Origin: an uncultured Hyphomicrobiales bacterium
Lineage (GTDB): Bacteria; Pseudomonadota; Alphaproteobacteria; Rhizobiales; Xanthobacteraceae
Assembly (NCBI GenBank): GCA_903885555.1
Contig: CAISIV010000047.1
Span: 1-35,809, forward strand
DNA length: 35,809 nt
Direction of reading: 5' to 3'
Positions 8,450-16,549 of this stretch are shown in pieces (within the stretch, counting starts at the first letter, position 1; every line of letters starts with the position of its first letter). Below the pieces are notes generated by a model, which was not told where the DNA came from, ran no database searches, and was given only the letters and a program-made list of their open reading frames with translations. The translations under genes were made by a program, and so were the position numbers.

Positions 8450-10054
8450 TCACTCCGCCAACGGCGAGCGCAGAAGGCCAACCAAAGCGCTGGTGCCGTA
8501 AAAGAAATGGCCGATCCGCAGATTTTCATCGAAGCTGTGCTGGTTGTTGTCGGGGTTGACCAACGGCACGATGACAAACGGAAGATCGAGCGCGCCCACC
8601 AGCTTGTCGGTCGGCACACTGCCGCCCATCATGCGGATGCGAACGGTCTTTGCCGGTTCGCCAGCCGAGCCGAAAGTTTTGGCCAGCGTGTCTTGCACCC
8701 AGGCGCCAACCGGTGAATTGAGCGGCGTAAAAGCAGCATCGCTGCCGCGCCTGACGGTGAGCGAGGCAATCTTGTCGTACTTCTCGCGTTCCTCGTCGGT
8801 TGGTTCGCCTTTCGACAGATAGTAGCCTTTGACGATGAGATGCTTCTCAATCAAATCGGCAAGATAAGACGGGCTTGCGCCTGGTGTCGTCCGCAAGTCG
8901 AGTTCGGCTACCGCCTTGTTGGGAATGATATTGGCGCCTTTGTCGCCGATCGCAGCCGATTCAATACCGCGAATATTCAGCGATGGATATTGCAACGCTT
9001 CCTGCAAATTGCGCCCAACCGCCTCGGGTTTGGCAACACCGACCCGCTTGAGCAACGCGGCCGTATCGTCGGGAACGGCGCTCATGACGCTGCGTTCGGA
9101 TTCAGTCAGCTTCACGCTGTCGTAATAACCGGCGACGGTGACGCGGCCGTCATCGTCCTTCATGGACGCCAGCAGCGTCGCCAGCCGCTGCGCCGGATTC
9201 GGCACATAGTTGCCGTAGTGGCCGCTGTGCAGCGGCGATTTCGGTCCGTAGACCGCCAACTGCACGACGGTATTGCCGCGATTGCCAAAAACGATGGTAG
9301 GCCGATTGCTGGCGTGCATCGGTCCGTCGTGGATCACGATTGCATCGGCCTTGAGCAAATCACGGTTGGCCTTGGCAATGACGCCGATCGTCGGCGAACC
9401 TTTTTCCTCCTCGCTATCGAGCAGAAGCTTCACATTGATCGCAGGCTCAATCCCGGCCGCCTTCAAAGCGTCGAAAGCGGTCAGAAACATCATAATCGGC
9501 CCTTTGTCATCGGATGAAGAGCGCGCGAACAGGCGCCATTCCGGATCGATTTTCTCAGTGAGCAGTCTGTTCCTGTCGATCTCCTCCCAATACGGCTGAA
9601 CACTGACGCGCGATGGCGTAAACGTCGGAGGCGGCGTCGCCCCACTATTGGCAACGCGCTTTTTCAATACTGGAGTCCAGGGACTTTTTTGCGACCACTG
9701 CTCCGGGAGAACCGGCATTCCATCGAAGTGAATGTAGAAAAGAATTGTACGGACATTCGGATTCTTGCGGCCATATTCCGCAAACACCAGCGGCTTGCCG
9801 TTGTTCGGCAATTGCTGTGTTGTAAAGCCGCGTTTGCGGAATGCAGCCTCAAGCCAGTCGGCGTTCTTGCGGATATCCTCGGCATTGATGGCGTCGTTCG
9901 GCAGCGACAGCATCTCGAAGAATTCACCGAAATTGGCCTGTGCGGTCCTTTCGATCAGCTCCTGCGAGATCGTATCGCTCTGAGCCCGGTTCGGCATGGC
10001 GGAAAGACAGCTAAAGGCAGCCAGCGCTCCACACATCAAAATGCGCGTGTTCAT
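8450..10054 (-). CDS. M20-family metallopeptidase, secreted
   Basis: This 534-aa zinc peptidase of the M20 (ArgE/DapE/carboxypeptidase) group has HFDGMP in place of the usual HxD first metal motif, then SSSDDKGP, DSEEEKGS with the catalytic and metal Glu residues, and a C-terminal metal His in NQHSFDENLR. A Sec-type signal peptide runs from MNTRILMCGALAAFS to about residue 26. The start at 10054 was chosen because GGGGG lies about 10 bases upstream and it begins the signal peptide; an ATG at 10099 would add 15 non-signal residues. Substrate is unknown; periplasmic dipeptidase activity is inferred. Confidence 0.88.
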   Translation of the reverse strand: MNTRILMCGALAAFSCLSAMPNRAQSDTISQELIERTAQANFGEFFEMLSLPNDAINAEDIRKNADWLEAAFRKRGFTTQQLPNNGKPLVFAEYGRKNPNVRTILFYIHFDGMPVLPEQWSQKSPWTPVLKKRVANSGATPPPTFTPSRVSVQPYWEEIDRNRLLTEKIDPEWRLFARSSSDDKGPIMMFLTAFDALKAAGIEPAINVKLLLDSEEEKGSPTIGVIAKANRDLLKADAIVIHDGPMHASNRPTIVFGNRGNTVVQLAVYGPKSPLHSGHYGNYVPNPAQRLATLLASMKDDDGRVTVAGYYDSVKLTESERSVMSAVPDDTAALLKRVGVAKPEAVGRNLQEALQYPSLNIRGIESAAIGDKGANIIPNKAVAELDLRTTPGASPSYLADLIEKHLIVKGYYLSKGEPTDEEREKYDKIASLTVRRGSDAAFTPLNSPVGAWVQDTLAKTFGSAGEPAKTVRIRMMGGSVPTDKLVGALDLPFVIVPLVNPDNNQHSFDENLRIGHFFYGTSALVGLLRSPLAE

Positions 10055-10129
10055 TTGGAAAGCCCCCTGTGCGCCCAGCTTCGGCAGCTTGAATACCATG
10101 AATTGGAGTATCGCCGACAGCCGTTCCCC

Positions 10130-10612
10130 TCACCACACCTCGCTCACCGCTACGCCCTCGAAAACCTCTGCGATCCGCGCGCGGGTGGCGCGCGACGTAT
10201 CCGGCGGCAGCGCGTCGAGCGCGAAGAAGCCGTGTTCAATAATCTCGTAATCCGGTTCGGGCGGCTTCTCCTGCACGAAGTCGCGCACGATGAACAAGAC
10301 GACGTGGTCGCGGCGCGACTCCCGGTTATTGAAAAACACGCCCTGCAGCTTCGGCTCGCCGGCGAGTTTGATGTTGGTCTCTTCGAACAGCTCGCGCGCC
10401 ACGGCCGAGGTGACGCTCTCGCCCTTGTCGACGCCGCCACCGGGCAGATGCCAGCCGGCGACGTAAGAGTGCTTGACCAGGAAAATGCGTCCGGTGCCGT
10501 CGATCACCATGGCGCGCACGCCCGTCGTCGTGCCGTGGGCCAGACGCCGGTAAAGATGCAACAGAGGCCGCAGAAGGGGCCAGAGTGCGTGCTGCAGCGA
10601 TTGCAATGACAT
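10130..10612 (-). CDS. Nudix hydrolase
   Basis: This 160-aa protein carries the Nudix box: GGGVDKGES followed by the RELFEET helix with its metal-binding glutamates (GX5EX7REUXEEXG pattern, last Gly replaced by Asn). Nudix enzymes cleave nucleoside diphosphates linked to another group; the substrate here is not predictable. The start at 10612 was chosen because AAGG lies about 8 bases upstream. An in-frame ATG at 10648 would add 12 residues but has a poorly spaced ribosome site. Its promoter region is shared with the divergent mbfA gene. Confidence 0.85.
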   Translation of the reverse strand: MSLQSLQHALWPLLRPLLHLYRRLAHGTTTGVRAMVIDGTGRIFLVKHSYVAGWHLPGGGVDKGESVTSAVARELFEETNIKLAGEPKLQGVFFNNRESRRDHVVLFIVRDFVQEKPPEPDYEIIEHGFFALDALPPDTSRATRARIAEVFEGVAVSEVW

Positions 10613-10690
10613 AGGCGCCTTATGACACTGGAGCTGGTAGCGAGCCATGACCCCTATGCGGGGCCTTATACCCAGGCAGCCCTTCCATCC

Positions 10691-10705
10691 TTAGAACCAT
10701 TCTAA
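10691..10705. promoter_or_regulatory. ICE/Irr-box-like palindrome upstream of mbfA
   Basis: TTAGAA-CCA-TTCTAA is a perfect 6-3-6 inverted repeat, 39 bases before the mbfA start codon, running into the AT-rich TAATATATAA that could hold the -10 element. It matches the iron control element recognised by the Fur-family regulator Irr in rhizobia, and mbfA genes are known Irr targets. Overlap with the promoter fits repression under low iron. Function is inferred from motif and gene identity. Confidence 0.75.
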
Positions 10706-10744
10706 TATATAAATCCGGCCTGCTGACGCCGCCGAGGACCCGCT

Positions 10745-11704
10745 GTGAAGAATTTTTCCGAACTGACCGAACAGGAAGTGCTGGCGCTGGCCATCACCAA
10801 TGAAGAGGAAGACAGCCGCATCTACCGCGGCTTCGCCGAGGGTCTGCGCGAGCAGTTTCCGGCTTCGGCCAAGGTATTCGACGAGATGGCTGAGGAGGAA
10901 GTCCACCACCGGACCATGCTGTTCGATCTCTATCGCAAGAAGTTCGGCGAATACCTGCCGCTGATCCGCCGCCAGGACGTCAAAGGCTTCATCCAGCACA
11001 AGTCGTCGCTGTGGCTGATGCGGCCGCTGGGCCTCGATGAGGTGCGCAAGTTCGCCGAGAACATGGAGTTCGAGGCCGAACGCTTCTATCGCAAGGCCGC
11101 CGCCAATGCCCGCGACGTCTCGGTGCATCAGCTGCTGGTCGAACTGGCGGAAGCCGAGGCCGGACACGAAAATCTGGCGCACAAGCTGACCGAAACCATC
11201 CTCACGAAAGGCGCGCGCGACAAGGAAGACGAGACCGCGCGGCGCGTCTTCGTGTTGCAATTCGTGCAGCCCGGCCTGGTCGGCCTGATGGACGGCTCGG
11301 TGTCGACGCTGGCGCCTTTGTTCGCCGCGGCCTTCGCCACGCATCACCCCTGGGAGACCTTTCTGGTCGGTATGGCCGCCTCGGTCGGCGCCGGCATCTC
11401 GATGGGCTTTGCCGAGGCGCTGTCGGATGACGGCTCGCTCAGCGGCCGCGGCACGCCCTGGCTGCGCGGCACCGTGTGCGGCCTGATGACCATGCTGGGC
11501 GGGCTCGGCCACACGCTGCCTTATCTCATTCCGGATTTCTGGACGGCGACCGCGATCGCGATCCTGGTGGTGATCGTGGAACTCGGCGTGATCTCCTATA
11601 TCCGCTACCGCTACATGGACACGCCGTTCCTCGCCGCCACCTTCCAGATCGCCTTCGGCGGCGCTTTGGTGTTTATCGCCGGCATATTGATCGGAAGCTC
11701 GTAG
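10745..11704 (+). CDS. mbfA: Membrane-bound ferritin MbfA (iron exporter)
   Basis: This 319-aa protein has the MbfA layout. An N-terminal ferritin/rubrerythrin-like four-helix domain (about 1-155) has di-iron ligands in EEEVHH, MEFEAERF and ELAEAEAGHENL. A C-terminal VIT1/CCC1-like membrane domain (about 165-319) has several hydrophobic helices and the GLMDGSVSTLAP segment. In Agrobacterium and Bradyrhizobium, MbfA exports iron at the inner membrane and protects against iron and peroxide stress. The start is GTG at 10745, with GAGGA about 7 bases upstream. Length and domain order match the family. Regulation by Irr is suggested by the perfect palindrome upstream. Confidence 0.92.
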   Translation: MKNFSELTEQEVLALAITNEEEDSRIYRGFAEGLREQFPASAKVFDEMAEEEVHHRTMLFDLYRKKFGEYLPLIRRQDVKGFIQHKSSLWLMRPLGLDEVRKFAENMEFEAERFYRKAAANARDVSVHQLLVELAEAEAGHENLAHKLTETILTKGARDKEDETARRVFVLQFVQPGLVGLMDGSVSTLAPLFAAAFATHHPWETFLVGMAASVGAGISMGFAEALSDDGSLSGRGTPWLRGTVCGLMTMLGGLGHTLPYLIPDFWTATAIAILVVIVELGVISYIRYRYMDTPFLAATFQIAFGGALVFIAGILIGSS

Positions 11705-11722
11705 CGGGTTAGGTCCCGCAGC

Positions 11723-12607
11723 ATGTTCACCCTCGCCCACCTGTCCGACCCGCATCTGGCGCCGCTGCCGGAGCCAAGTTGGCTCGACCTCATCGGCAAA
11801 CGCGTCACCGGCTACATCAATTGGCGGCGCAAGCGGCGCTTCATCCACGACACTGCCGTGCTGGAAAAGATCGTCGCCGACGTGAAGGCGCAGGCGCCCG
11901 ACCACATTGCTGTAACGGGTGATATTGCCAACATCGCGCTGTCGGCCGAATTCGTGCACGGCCGCGAATGGCTCGAAAGCATCGGGCCTGCGCACGACGT
12001 GTCGTTCGTGCCAGGCAATCACGACGTCTATGTCGGCGAAGCCGCGCCCTGGGCCAAGCGCATGTGGGGCGCCTTCATGACCGACGACGAGGCGATCGAA
12101 GGCTTTCCCTACGTGCGCAAGCGCGGGCCGCTGGCGCTGATTGGCGTCTCGACCGGCGTTCCGACCGCGCCGTTTCTCGCCACGGGTTGGGTCGGCACCA
12201 AGCAGCTCACCGCGCTGGTCGACATTCTCAACGAACTGAAGAAAGAGAATCTGTTCCGCGTCGTGATGATCCACCATCCGCCGGTGTCGCTCGGCGGCAA
12301 TACCAAGAAGCTGCTGGATGCGCCGGTGTTCATGAAAGTGATCGCCGCGCACGGCGCGGATCTCATCATCCACGGCCACGACCACATCCACATGCTCAAC
12401 TGGCTGCCCGGCCCGAACGGCACACGCGTGCCCGCGGTCGGCGTGCCGTCGGCCTCGGCCATTCCCGGCACCGACAAGCACGGCGCCGCCTATCACCTGT
12501 ACCGGATCGATGGCACGCGCGGCGCATGGTCTTGCGAAGTGGTGTCGCGCGGCCTCGACGCCGATGGCGCCGTGGTCGAGCAGAACCGGTTCATGGTGGC
12601 GGAATAA
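11723..12607 (+). CDS. Metallophosphoesterase (calcineurin-like)
   Basis: This 294-aa protein has all the dinuclear metal motifs of class III phosphodiesterases in order: DPH in HLSDPHL, GD in VTGDIAN, GNHD in VPGNHDVYV, a metal His in MIHHPP, and GHDH in IIHGHDHIH. The family includes cAMP phosphodiesterases and other phosphoester hydrolases; the substrate is not predictable. It starts 18 bases after mbfA on the same strand and is probably co-transcribed with it. It ends 3 bases before the stop of a convergent gene, with no room for a separate terminator. Confidence 0.9.
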   Translation: MFTLAHLSDPHLAPLPEPSWLDLIGKRVTGYINWRRKRRFIHDTAVLEKIVADVKAQAPDHIAVTGDIANIALSAEFVHGREWLESIGPAHDVSFVPGNHDVYVGEAAPWAKRMWGAFMTDDEAIEGFPYVRKRGPLALIGVSTGVPTAPFLATGWVGTKQLTALVDILNELKKENLFRVVMIHHPPVSLGGNTKKLLDAPVFMKVIAAHGADLIIHGHDHIHMLNWLPGPNGTRVPAVGVPSASAIPGTDKHGAAYHLYRIDGTRGAWSCEVVSRGLDADGAVVEQNRFMVAE

Positions 12608-12610
12608 AAC

Positions 12611-13189
12611 CTACGGGTGCGGCATGTACAGCAGCGCCAGCGCGAACAGCGCGGCGATGCCGGCGATCACGCCATAGATGAAAGTACGGAACGCGCGCGC
12701 GCGGCCGCGGCGCTGCTCGTGCTCGACCAGCTTCATCATGCTGCCTTCGCCGAACGGCGCATCGTCGGTCAACGCCCGCTCGCGCTCGACCAGACGCCGC
12801 GCGACGTAACGCGTCACCGCCTGCTTCATCTCGGCGATATCGTAGCTCTCGGCGAGCACCGCGCGGCCGTAGCGCGTGTCCTGCACGAAACGATACTGCC
12901 GCTTGTCGCGGCCCATCTCGACATGCGCAATGACATCGACCCAGAGCCGCGGCGTGTCGCCCCGGCTGATGCCGCGATCGAACAGTTCGATACCGGCGGG
13001 AATATCCTTGAACACGGGATCGAGCGCCTCGTTGAGCAACTCGAGCCGCGCGACGTCGGCATCGCGCAGATCGACGACGACGCCGGAGCGTTCGGCGGCT
13101 TCGATGCGCGCATCGCGCACGGCGGCGGTCAGTTCATTGACCGGCGCGGGCGGCGCTTCAGGCTCGGACGATTTCTTCGATCCCCACAT
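12611..13189 (-). CDS. Conserved-looking C-tail-anchored membrane protein, unknown function
   Basis: I do not recognise this 192-aa protein. The first 22 residues are charged and proline-rich. Residues 25-150 form an alpha/beta-like soluble region with clear charge patterning (LRDADVARLELLNEALD, PRLWVDVIAHVEMG, YGRAVLAES), and a single hydrophobic helix near 168-188 sits just before the C-terminus. The soluble part would therefore face the cytoplasm, anchored by its tail. Codon usage matches its neighbours and no overlapping ORF looks better, so I believe the gene is real. It is convergent with the metallophosphoesterase. Confidence 0.7.
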   Translation of the reverse strand: MWGSKKSSEPEAPPAPVNELTAAVRDARIEAAERSGVVVDLRDADVARLELLNEALDPVFKDIPAGIELFDRGISRGDTPRLWVDVIAHVEMGRDKRQYRFVQDTRYGRAVLAESYDIAEMKQAVTRYVARRLVERERALTDDAPFGEGSMMKLVEHEQRRGRARAFRTFIYGVIAGIAALFALALLYMPHP

Positions 13190-13269
13190 AGGCGCAATTT
13201 ATCAATGCGCAGGCAGCGCGGAAAGCGAAAAGTTAAGCTTTTTCAGTAAGTTTGATGGTTAATTGGGTA

Positions 13270-14055
13270 TTAAGAGGCGGTTTTGAGGCCATATCGGGCG
13301 CCCCAGCCCAGCCCGGCTTCGGTTTTGCCGCGCGGCCGGTATTCGCAGCCGATCCAGCCCTCGTAGCCGAGTCGGTCGACTTCGGCGAAGACGAAAGGAT
13401 AGTTGATCTCGCCGCCGTCCGGCTCGTGGCGCACCGGCACCGCCGCGCACTGCAGGTGGCCGACCACCGGCAGGTATTTCTCCAGCCGCGTGATGAGATC
13501 GCCGCCGACGATCTGCACATGATAAAAATCGAACTGGATCTTGATGTTGGCGCGGCCCGCCTTGGCGATGATGTCGGCGGCGTGCTCGACGTGGCTGAGA
13601 AAATAGCTCGGTCGGTCGCGCGGATTGATCGGCTCGATCAACAACGTGATGTTCTTCGCTGCCGCAAGATCGGCGGCGGCCTTCAGGTTCTCGATGAAGA
13701 CGCGCTCGGCGGCCGGACGCTGCTCCGGTGGGACCTTGCCCGCCAGACAATGGATCGCGCTGCCGCCGATCTCGGTGATGTAGTCGAGCGCGCGAACAAA
13801 GAGCGCCTGCCAGTCCTTCTCGCGGCCCGGCAGCGCAGCAAGACCGAATTCGCCCTCGCGTTCGCCGGTCGGCGTATTGAGGCCGAGCACCGCGATCTTG
13901 TTGCACTCGAGCGCGGCCTTCACATGCGCGGGCGGCACATCATAGGGGAATTGCAGCTCCACCGCCTTGAAGCCCGACGCCGCCGCGGCGTCGATGCGCT
14001 GCAGCAGAGGACGGTCGGTGTAAAGATAACCCAGATTGGCGGCGAAACGGGGCAT
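13270..14055 (-). CDS. hyi: Hydroxypyruvate isomerase family protein
   Basis: This 261-aa TIM-barrel enzyme of the AP-endonuclease-2-like sugar isomerase group is the usual length for Hyi. Hyi interconverts hydroxypyruvate and tartronate semialdehyde. Visible signatures are the N-terminal PRFAANLGYL strand, GFKAVELQFPYD, the metal-site Glu in TLLIEPIN, the DFYHVQIVGGD strand and GWIGCEYRP near the C-terminus. An AGGAGG ribosome site lies about 7 bases before the ATG. It is divergent from a beta-decarboxylating dehydrogenase, with 77 bases between them, suggesting a shared promoter region. Related isomerases (such as OtnI) are alternatives, so the symbol is provisional. Confidence 0.8.
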   Translation of the reverse strand: MPRFAANLGYLYTDRPLLQRIDAAAASGFKAVELQFPYDVPPAHVKAALECNKIAVLGLNTPTGEREGEFGLAALPGREKDWQALFVRALDYITEIGGSAIHCLAGKVPPEQRPAAERVFIENLKAAADLAAAKNITLLIEPINPRDRPSYFLSHVEHAADIIAKAGRANIKIQFDFYHVQIVGGDLITRLEKYLPVVGHLQCAAVPVRHEPDGGEINYPFVFAEVDRLGYEGWIGCEYRPRGKTEAGLGWGARYGLKTAS

Positions 14056-14132
14056 ACCCCACCCTCCTTGCGCAAGAACGCGTAGCCGTATTCATTACCC
14101 ATCCGATTGCTCCAGCGCCAGCCGGGTGCCTC

Positions 14133-15218
14133 ATGTCAGCCAACACTGCTTTTCACATCGCCGTATTGCCAGGCGACGGCATCGGTCACGAAGTGACGAA
14201 GCCAGCACTCGACGTCCTGCGCCGCATCGAGGAAACGACGCCGAGCCTTAAATTCCGTTTCAGCGAAGCTCCGGCCGGCGCCGAGGAATACAAGGCCACC
14301 GGCAAATCGATGTCGGAGCAGACGATCAAATTATGCGGCGAGACCGACGCCATTCTGCTCGGCGCCTGCGGCCTGCCCAGCGTGCGCTACCCCGATAACA
14401 CCGAGATCATGCCGCAGGTCGAACTGCGCTTCATCTATGACCTTTATGCTGGTGTGCGCCCGGCACGGCTTATTCCCGGCGTGCCCTCGCCGATCGTCGG
14501 TGCGCAGGAACACGGCATCGATTTTGTGCTGATCCGCGAGTCGACCGAAGGCCTGTTCGCCTCGATGGGCAAAGGCATCACCACGCATGACGAAGCACGC
14601 GAGACTTTGGTCGTTACAAGAGACAAGACCGAGCGGCTGTTCGACTTTTCGCTCAAGCTCGCCGAACGCCGCAAGAAGCGCGGCAAGCCGGGCCGCCTGA
14701 CGCTGGTCGACAAGGCCAACGTGTTCAAGGCCTTCAACTGGCAGCGCGACATTTTCAACGAGCGCAAGCCGAAATTCCCGGACGTCAAAACCGACATGCT
14801 CTATGTCGACGCCTGCGCCGCCATGATGGTGAAGAAGCCGTGGGATTTCGACGTCATGGTGATGGAGAACATGTTCGGCGACATTCTCTCCGATCTCGCC
14901 GCCGGTCTTATCGGCGGCTTGGGCATCGCGCCGTCCGCCGACATCGGCGACACGCATGCGGTGTTCCAGCCCTGCCACGGCACCGCGCCCGATATCATGG
15001 GCCAGGGCAAGGCCAATCCGACCGCGATGATCTTGTCGGCCGCGATGATGCTCGACTGGCTCGCCGACAAGCACGACCATCAGCCGGCGGCCGACGCCGC
15101 CATCCGCATCGAGCGCGCGGTGGACGCCGCCTACGGCAGCGGCCTCAAACCGATGGAATATGGCGGCAAGGACGGCACCGCGGCGATCTCGGCCGCGGTG
15201 ATGAAGGCGCTGGGTTAA
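14133..15218 (+). CDS. Isocitrate/isopropylmalate dehydrogenase family protein
   Basis: This 361-aa NAD-dependent beta-decarboxylating dehydrogenase is close in length to LeuB and tartrate/D-malate dehydrogenases. It has GDGIGHEV at the N-terminus, substrate-binding Arg residues in ELRFIYDLYAGVRP, catalytic Lys194 in LVDKANVFK, the metal Asp cluster in MENMFGDILSDLAAGL and the NAD loop PCHGTAPDI. The position normally held by the catalytic Tyr reads Phe142 (RESTEGLF). The location among catabolic genes, not leucine genes, argues against LeuB. A 2-hydroxyacid such as tartrate or malate is a plausible substrate, by inference only. Confidence 0.85.
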   Translation: MSANTAFHIAVLPGDGIGHEVTKPALDVLRRIEETTPSLKFRFSEAPAGAEEYKATGKSMSEQTIKLCGETDAILLGACGLPSVRYPDNTEIMPQVELRFIYDLYAGVRPARLIPGVPSPIVGAQEHGIDFVLIRESTEGLFASMGKGITTHDEARETLVVTRDKTERLFDFSLKLAERRKKRGKPGRLTLVDKANVFKAFNWQRDIFNERKPKFPDVKTDMLYVDACAAMMVKKPWDFDVMVMENMFGDILSDLAAGLIGGLGIAPSADIGDTHAVFQPCHGTAPDIMGQGKANPTAMILSAAMMLDWLADKHDHQPAADAAIRIERAVDAAYGSGLKPMEYGGKDGTAAISAAVMKALG

Positions 15219-15242
15219 CCGGCCCGCATCAGGGGAAACACA

Positions 15243-15527
15243 ATGCTGTTTATCGTGCACTGCCTCGACCGCAAGGACGCGCTGGCCAAGCGCAAGGAAC
15301 ATTACGAGGCGCACCGCGCCTATATCGGCACCGCGTCATCCAAACGCATCGCCATGGTCATGAACGGGCCGCTGGTGCACGAGAACAACGACTCGGCGGG
15401 CTCCTGCTATCTGATGGAAGCGCCCGACCTCGCCACCGTTAAAGCCTTCGTGGCGGCCGATCCCTTCACCACCAACAACATCTTCGAGACGGTGAACATC
15501 CACTCCTATCTGCGCCGGGCGCCCTGA
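15243..15527 (+). CDS. YciI-like protein
   Basis: This 94-aa protein is a single YciI/ferredoxin-like alpha-beta fold. It has the N-terminal strand MLFIVHCLD, a conserved His in the first helix (YEAHRAYI) and a C-terminal AADPFTTNNIFE segment, both typical of the family. YciI proteins are small enzymes or accessory proteins found in catabolic operons; muconolactone-isomerase-like folds are related. AGGGGAAA lies about 8 bases before the ATG. It starts 24 bases after the dehydrogenase and is probably in the same operon. Confidence 0.85.
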   Translation: MLFIVHCLDRKDALAKRKEHYEAHRAYIGTASSKRIAMVMNGPLVHENNDSAGSCYLMEAPDLATVKAFVAADPFTTNNIFETVNIHSYLRRAP

Positions 15528-15570
15528 AGCGCGGCTGACGTCGCTTTGCCTCCAGCGAGGAGTTGCGCTT

Positions 15571-16536
15571 ATGAAATTCCTGCACGTTGTGTCCCTGACG
15601 CTCGCCGCTGTGTTCGCGCAAACCGGTTCGAGTTTTGCCGAATATCCGGACCGGCCGATCCGTCTGCTGCTGCCGTTTCCGGCCGGCGGCGCCGTCGACA
15701 TCGTCACGCGCGTGATGGCGGCCAAGATGGGGGAAGATCTCGGCAAGACCTTCATCATCGAGAACAAGTCGGGCGCCGGCGGCATCGTCGCCACCGATGC
15801 CGTCGCGAAAGCCACGCCCGACGGCTACACGCTGCTGATCACCACGCCGAACCACACCATCAACGGCGCATTACAGGTCTCGCTGCCGTACTCAACTGAA
15901 AAAGACCTGGTGCCGATCTCGGTGATCGCCGAGGTGCCGGAAGTGCTGGTGAGCAATCCGAAGGCACCGTTCCAGACTTTTCCCGAGTTCGTGGCTTACG
16001 CGAAAGCAAACCCCGGCAAGCTAGACTACGCGTCGGCCGGCATCGGTACGCTGCCGCATCTGAGCATGGAATTGCTGCTGCAGCGCGTCGGCGTCAAGGT
16101 GACCCACATTCCCTATCGCGGCGCGGCGCCGGCGATGACCGATCTTTTGTCCAACGTGGTGCAGCTCAAGCTGGACACCTATACCACATCGAACCCGCAG
16201 GTCACGGCGGGCGGATTGCGCATGATCGCCATCGCCAGCAGCCGCCGTTCCAAACTGATGCCCGACATTCCGACCGTCGCGGAGTTGGGCCTGCCCGGCT
16301 ACGAAGGCATTCTGTGGATCGGCATGATGGCGCCGACCGGCACGCCGCAAGCGATCATCGACAAGCTCGTGGCCGCGAGCGCCAAGGCGGCGCGCGACCC
16401 AGGTGTCGTCGAACGCCTCACACGTGATGGCGTTGATCTTGTCGGCGGTACACCGGCCGAATTCGCCGCACTGATCACACGCGAGCTGACACAGTGGCGC
16501 GACCTCGCCAAGGCCGGCGACATCAAATTGCAATAG
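15571..16536 (+). CDS. Bug/TctC-family periplasmic substrate-binding protein
   Basis: This 321-aa extracytoplasmic binding protein of the tripartite tricarboxylate transporter (TTT) family has a Sec signal peptide ending near SFA, before EYPDRPIR. The PIRLLLPFPAGGAVDIVTR segment at the mature N-terminus is the Bug/TctC hallmark, and YASAGIGTLPHLSMELL forms the carboxylate-binding loop region. GAGGAG lies about 9 bases before the ATG. No TctA or TctB membrane components occur in the window. Bug proteins bind carboxylates; context suggests a ligand related to the neighbouring hydrolases. Confidence 0.92.
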   Translation: MKFLHVVSLTLAAVFAQTGSSFAEYPDRPIRLLLPFPAGGAVDIVTRVMAAKMGEDLGKTFIIENKSGAGGIVATDAVAKATPDGYTLLITTPNHTINGALQVSLPYSTEKDLVPISVIAEVPEVLVSNPKAPFQTFPEFVAYAKANPGKLDYASAGIGTLPHLSMELLLQRVGVKVTHIPYRGAAPAMTDLLSNVVQLKLDTYTTSNPQVTAGGLRMIAIASSRRSKLMPDIPTVAELGLPGYEGILWIGMMAPTGTPQAIIDKLVAASAKAARDPGVVERLTRDGVDLVGGTPAEFAALITRELTQWRDLAKAGDIKLQ

Positions 16537-16549
16537 AGTTGGAAGTGTA

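Noticed and set aside
10691-12496. Minus-strand ORF of 601 codons opposite mbfA and the metallophosphoesterase
   Set aside because: It is antisense to two well-supported genes, is rich in His, Arg, Gln and Asp from reversed codons, and has no recognisable motif.
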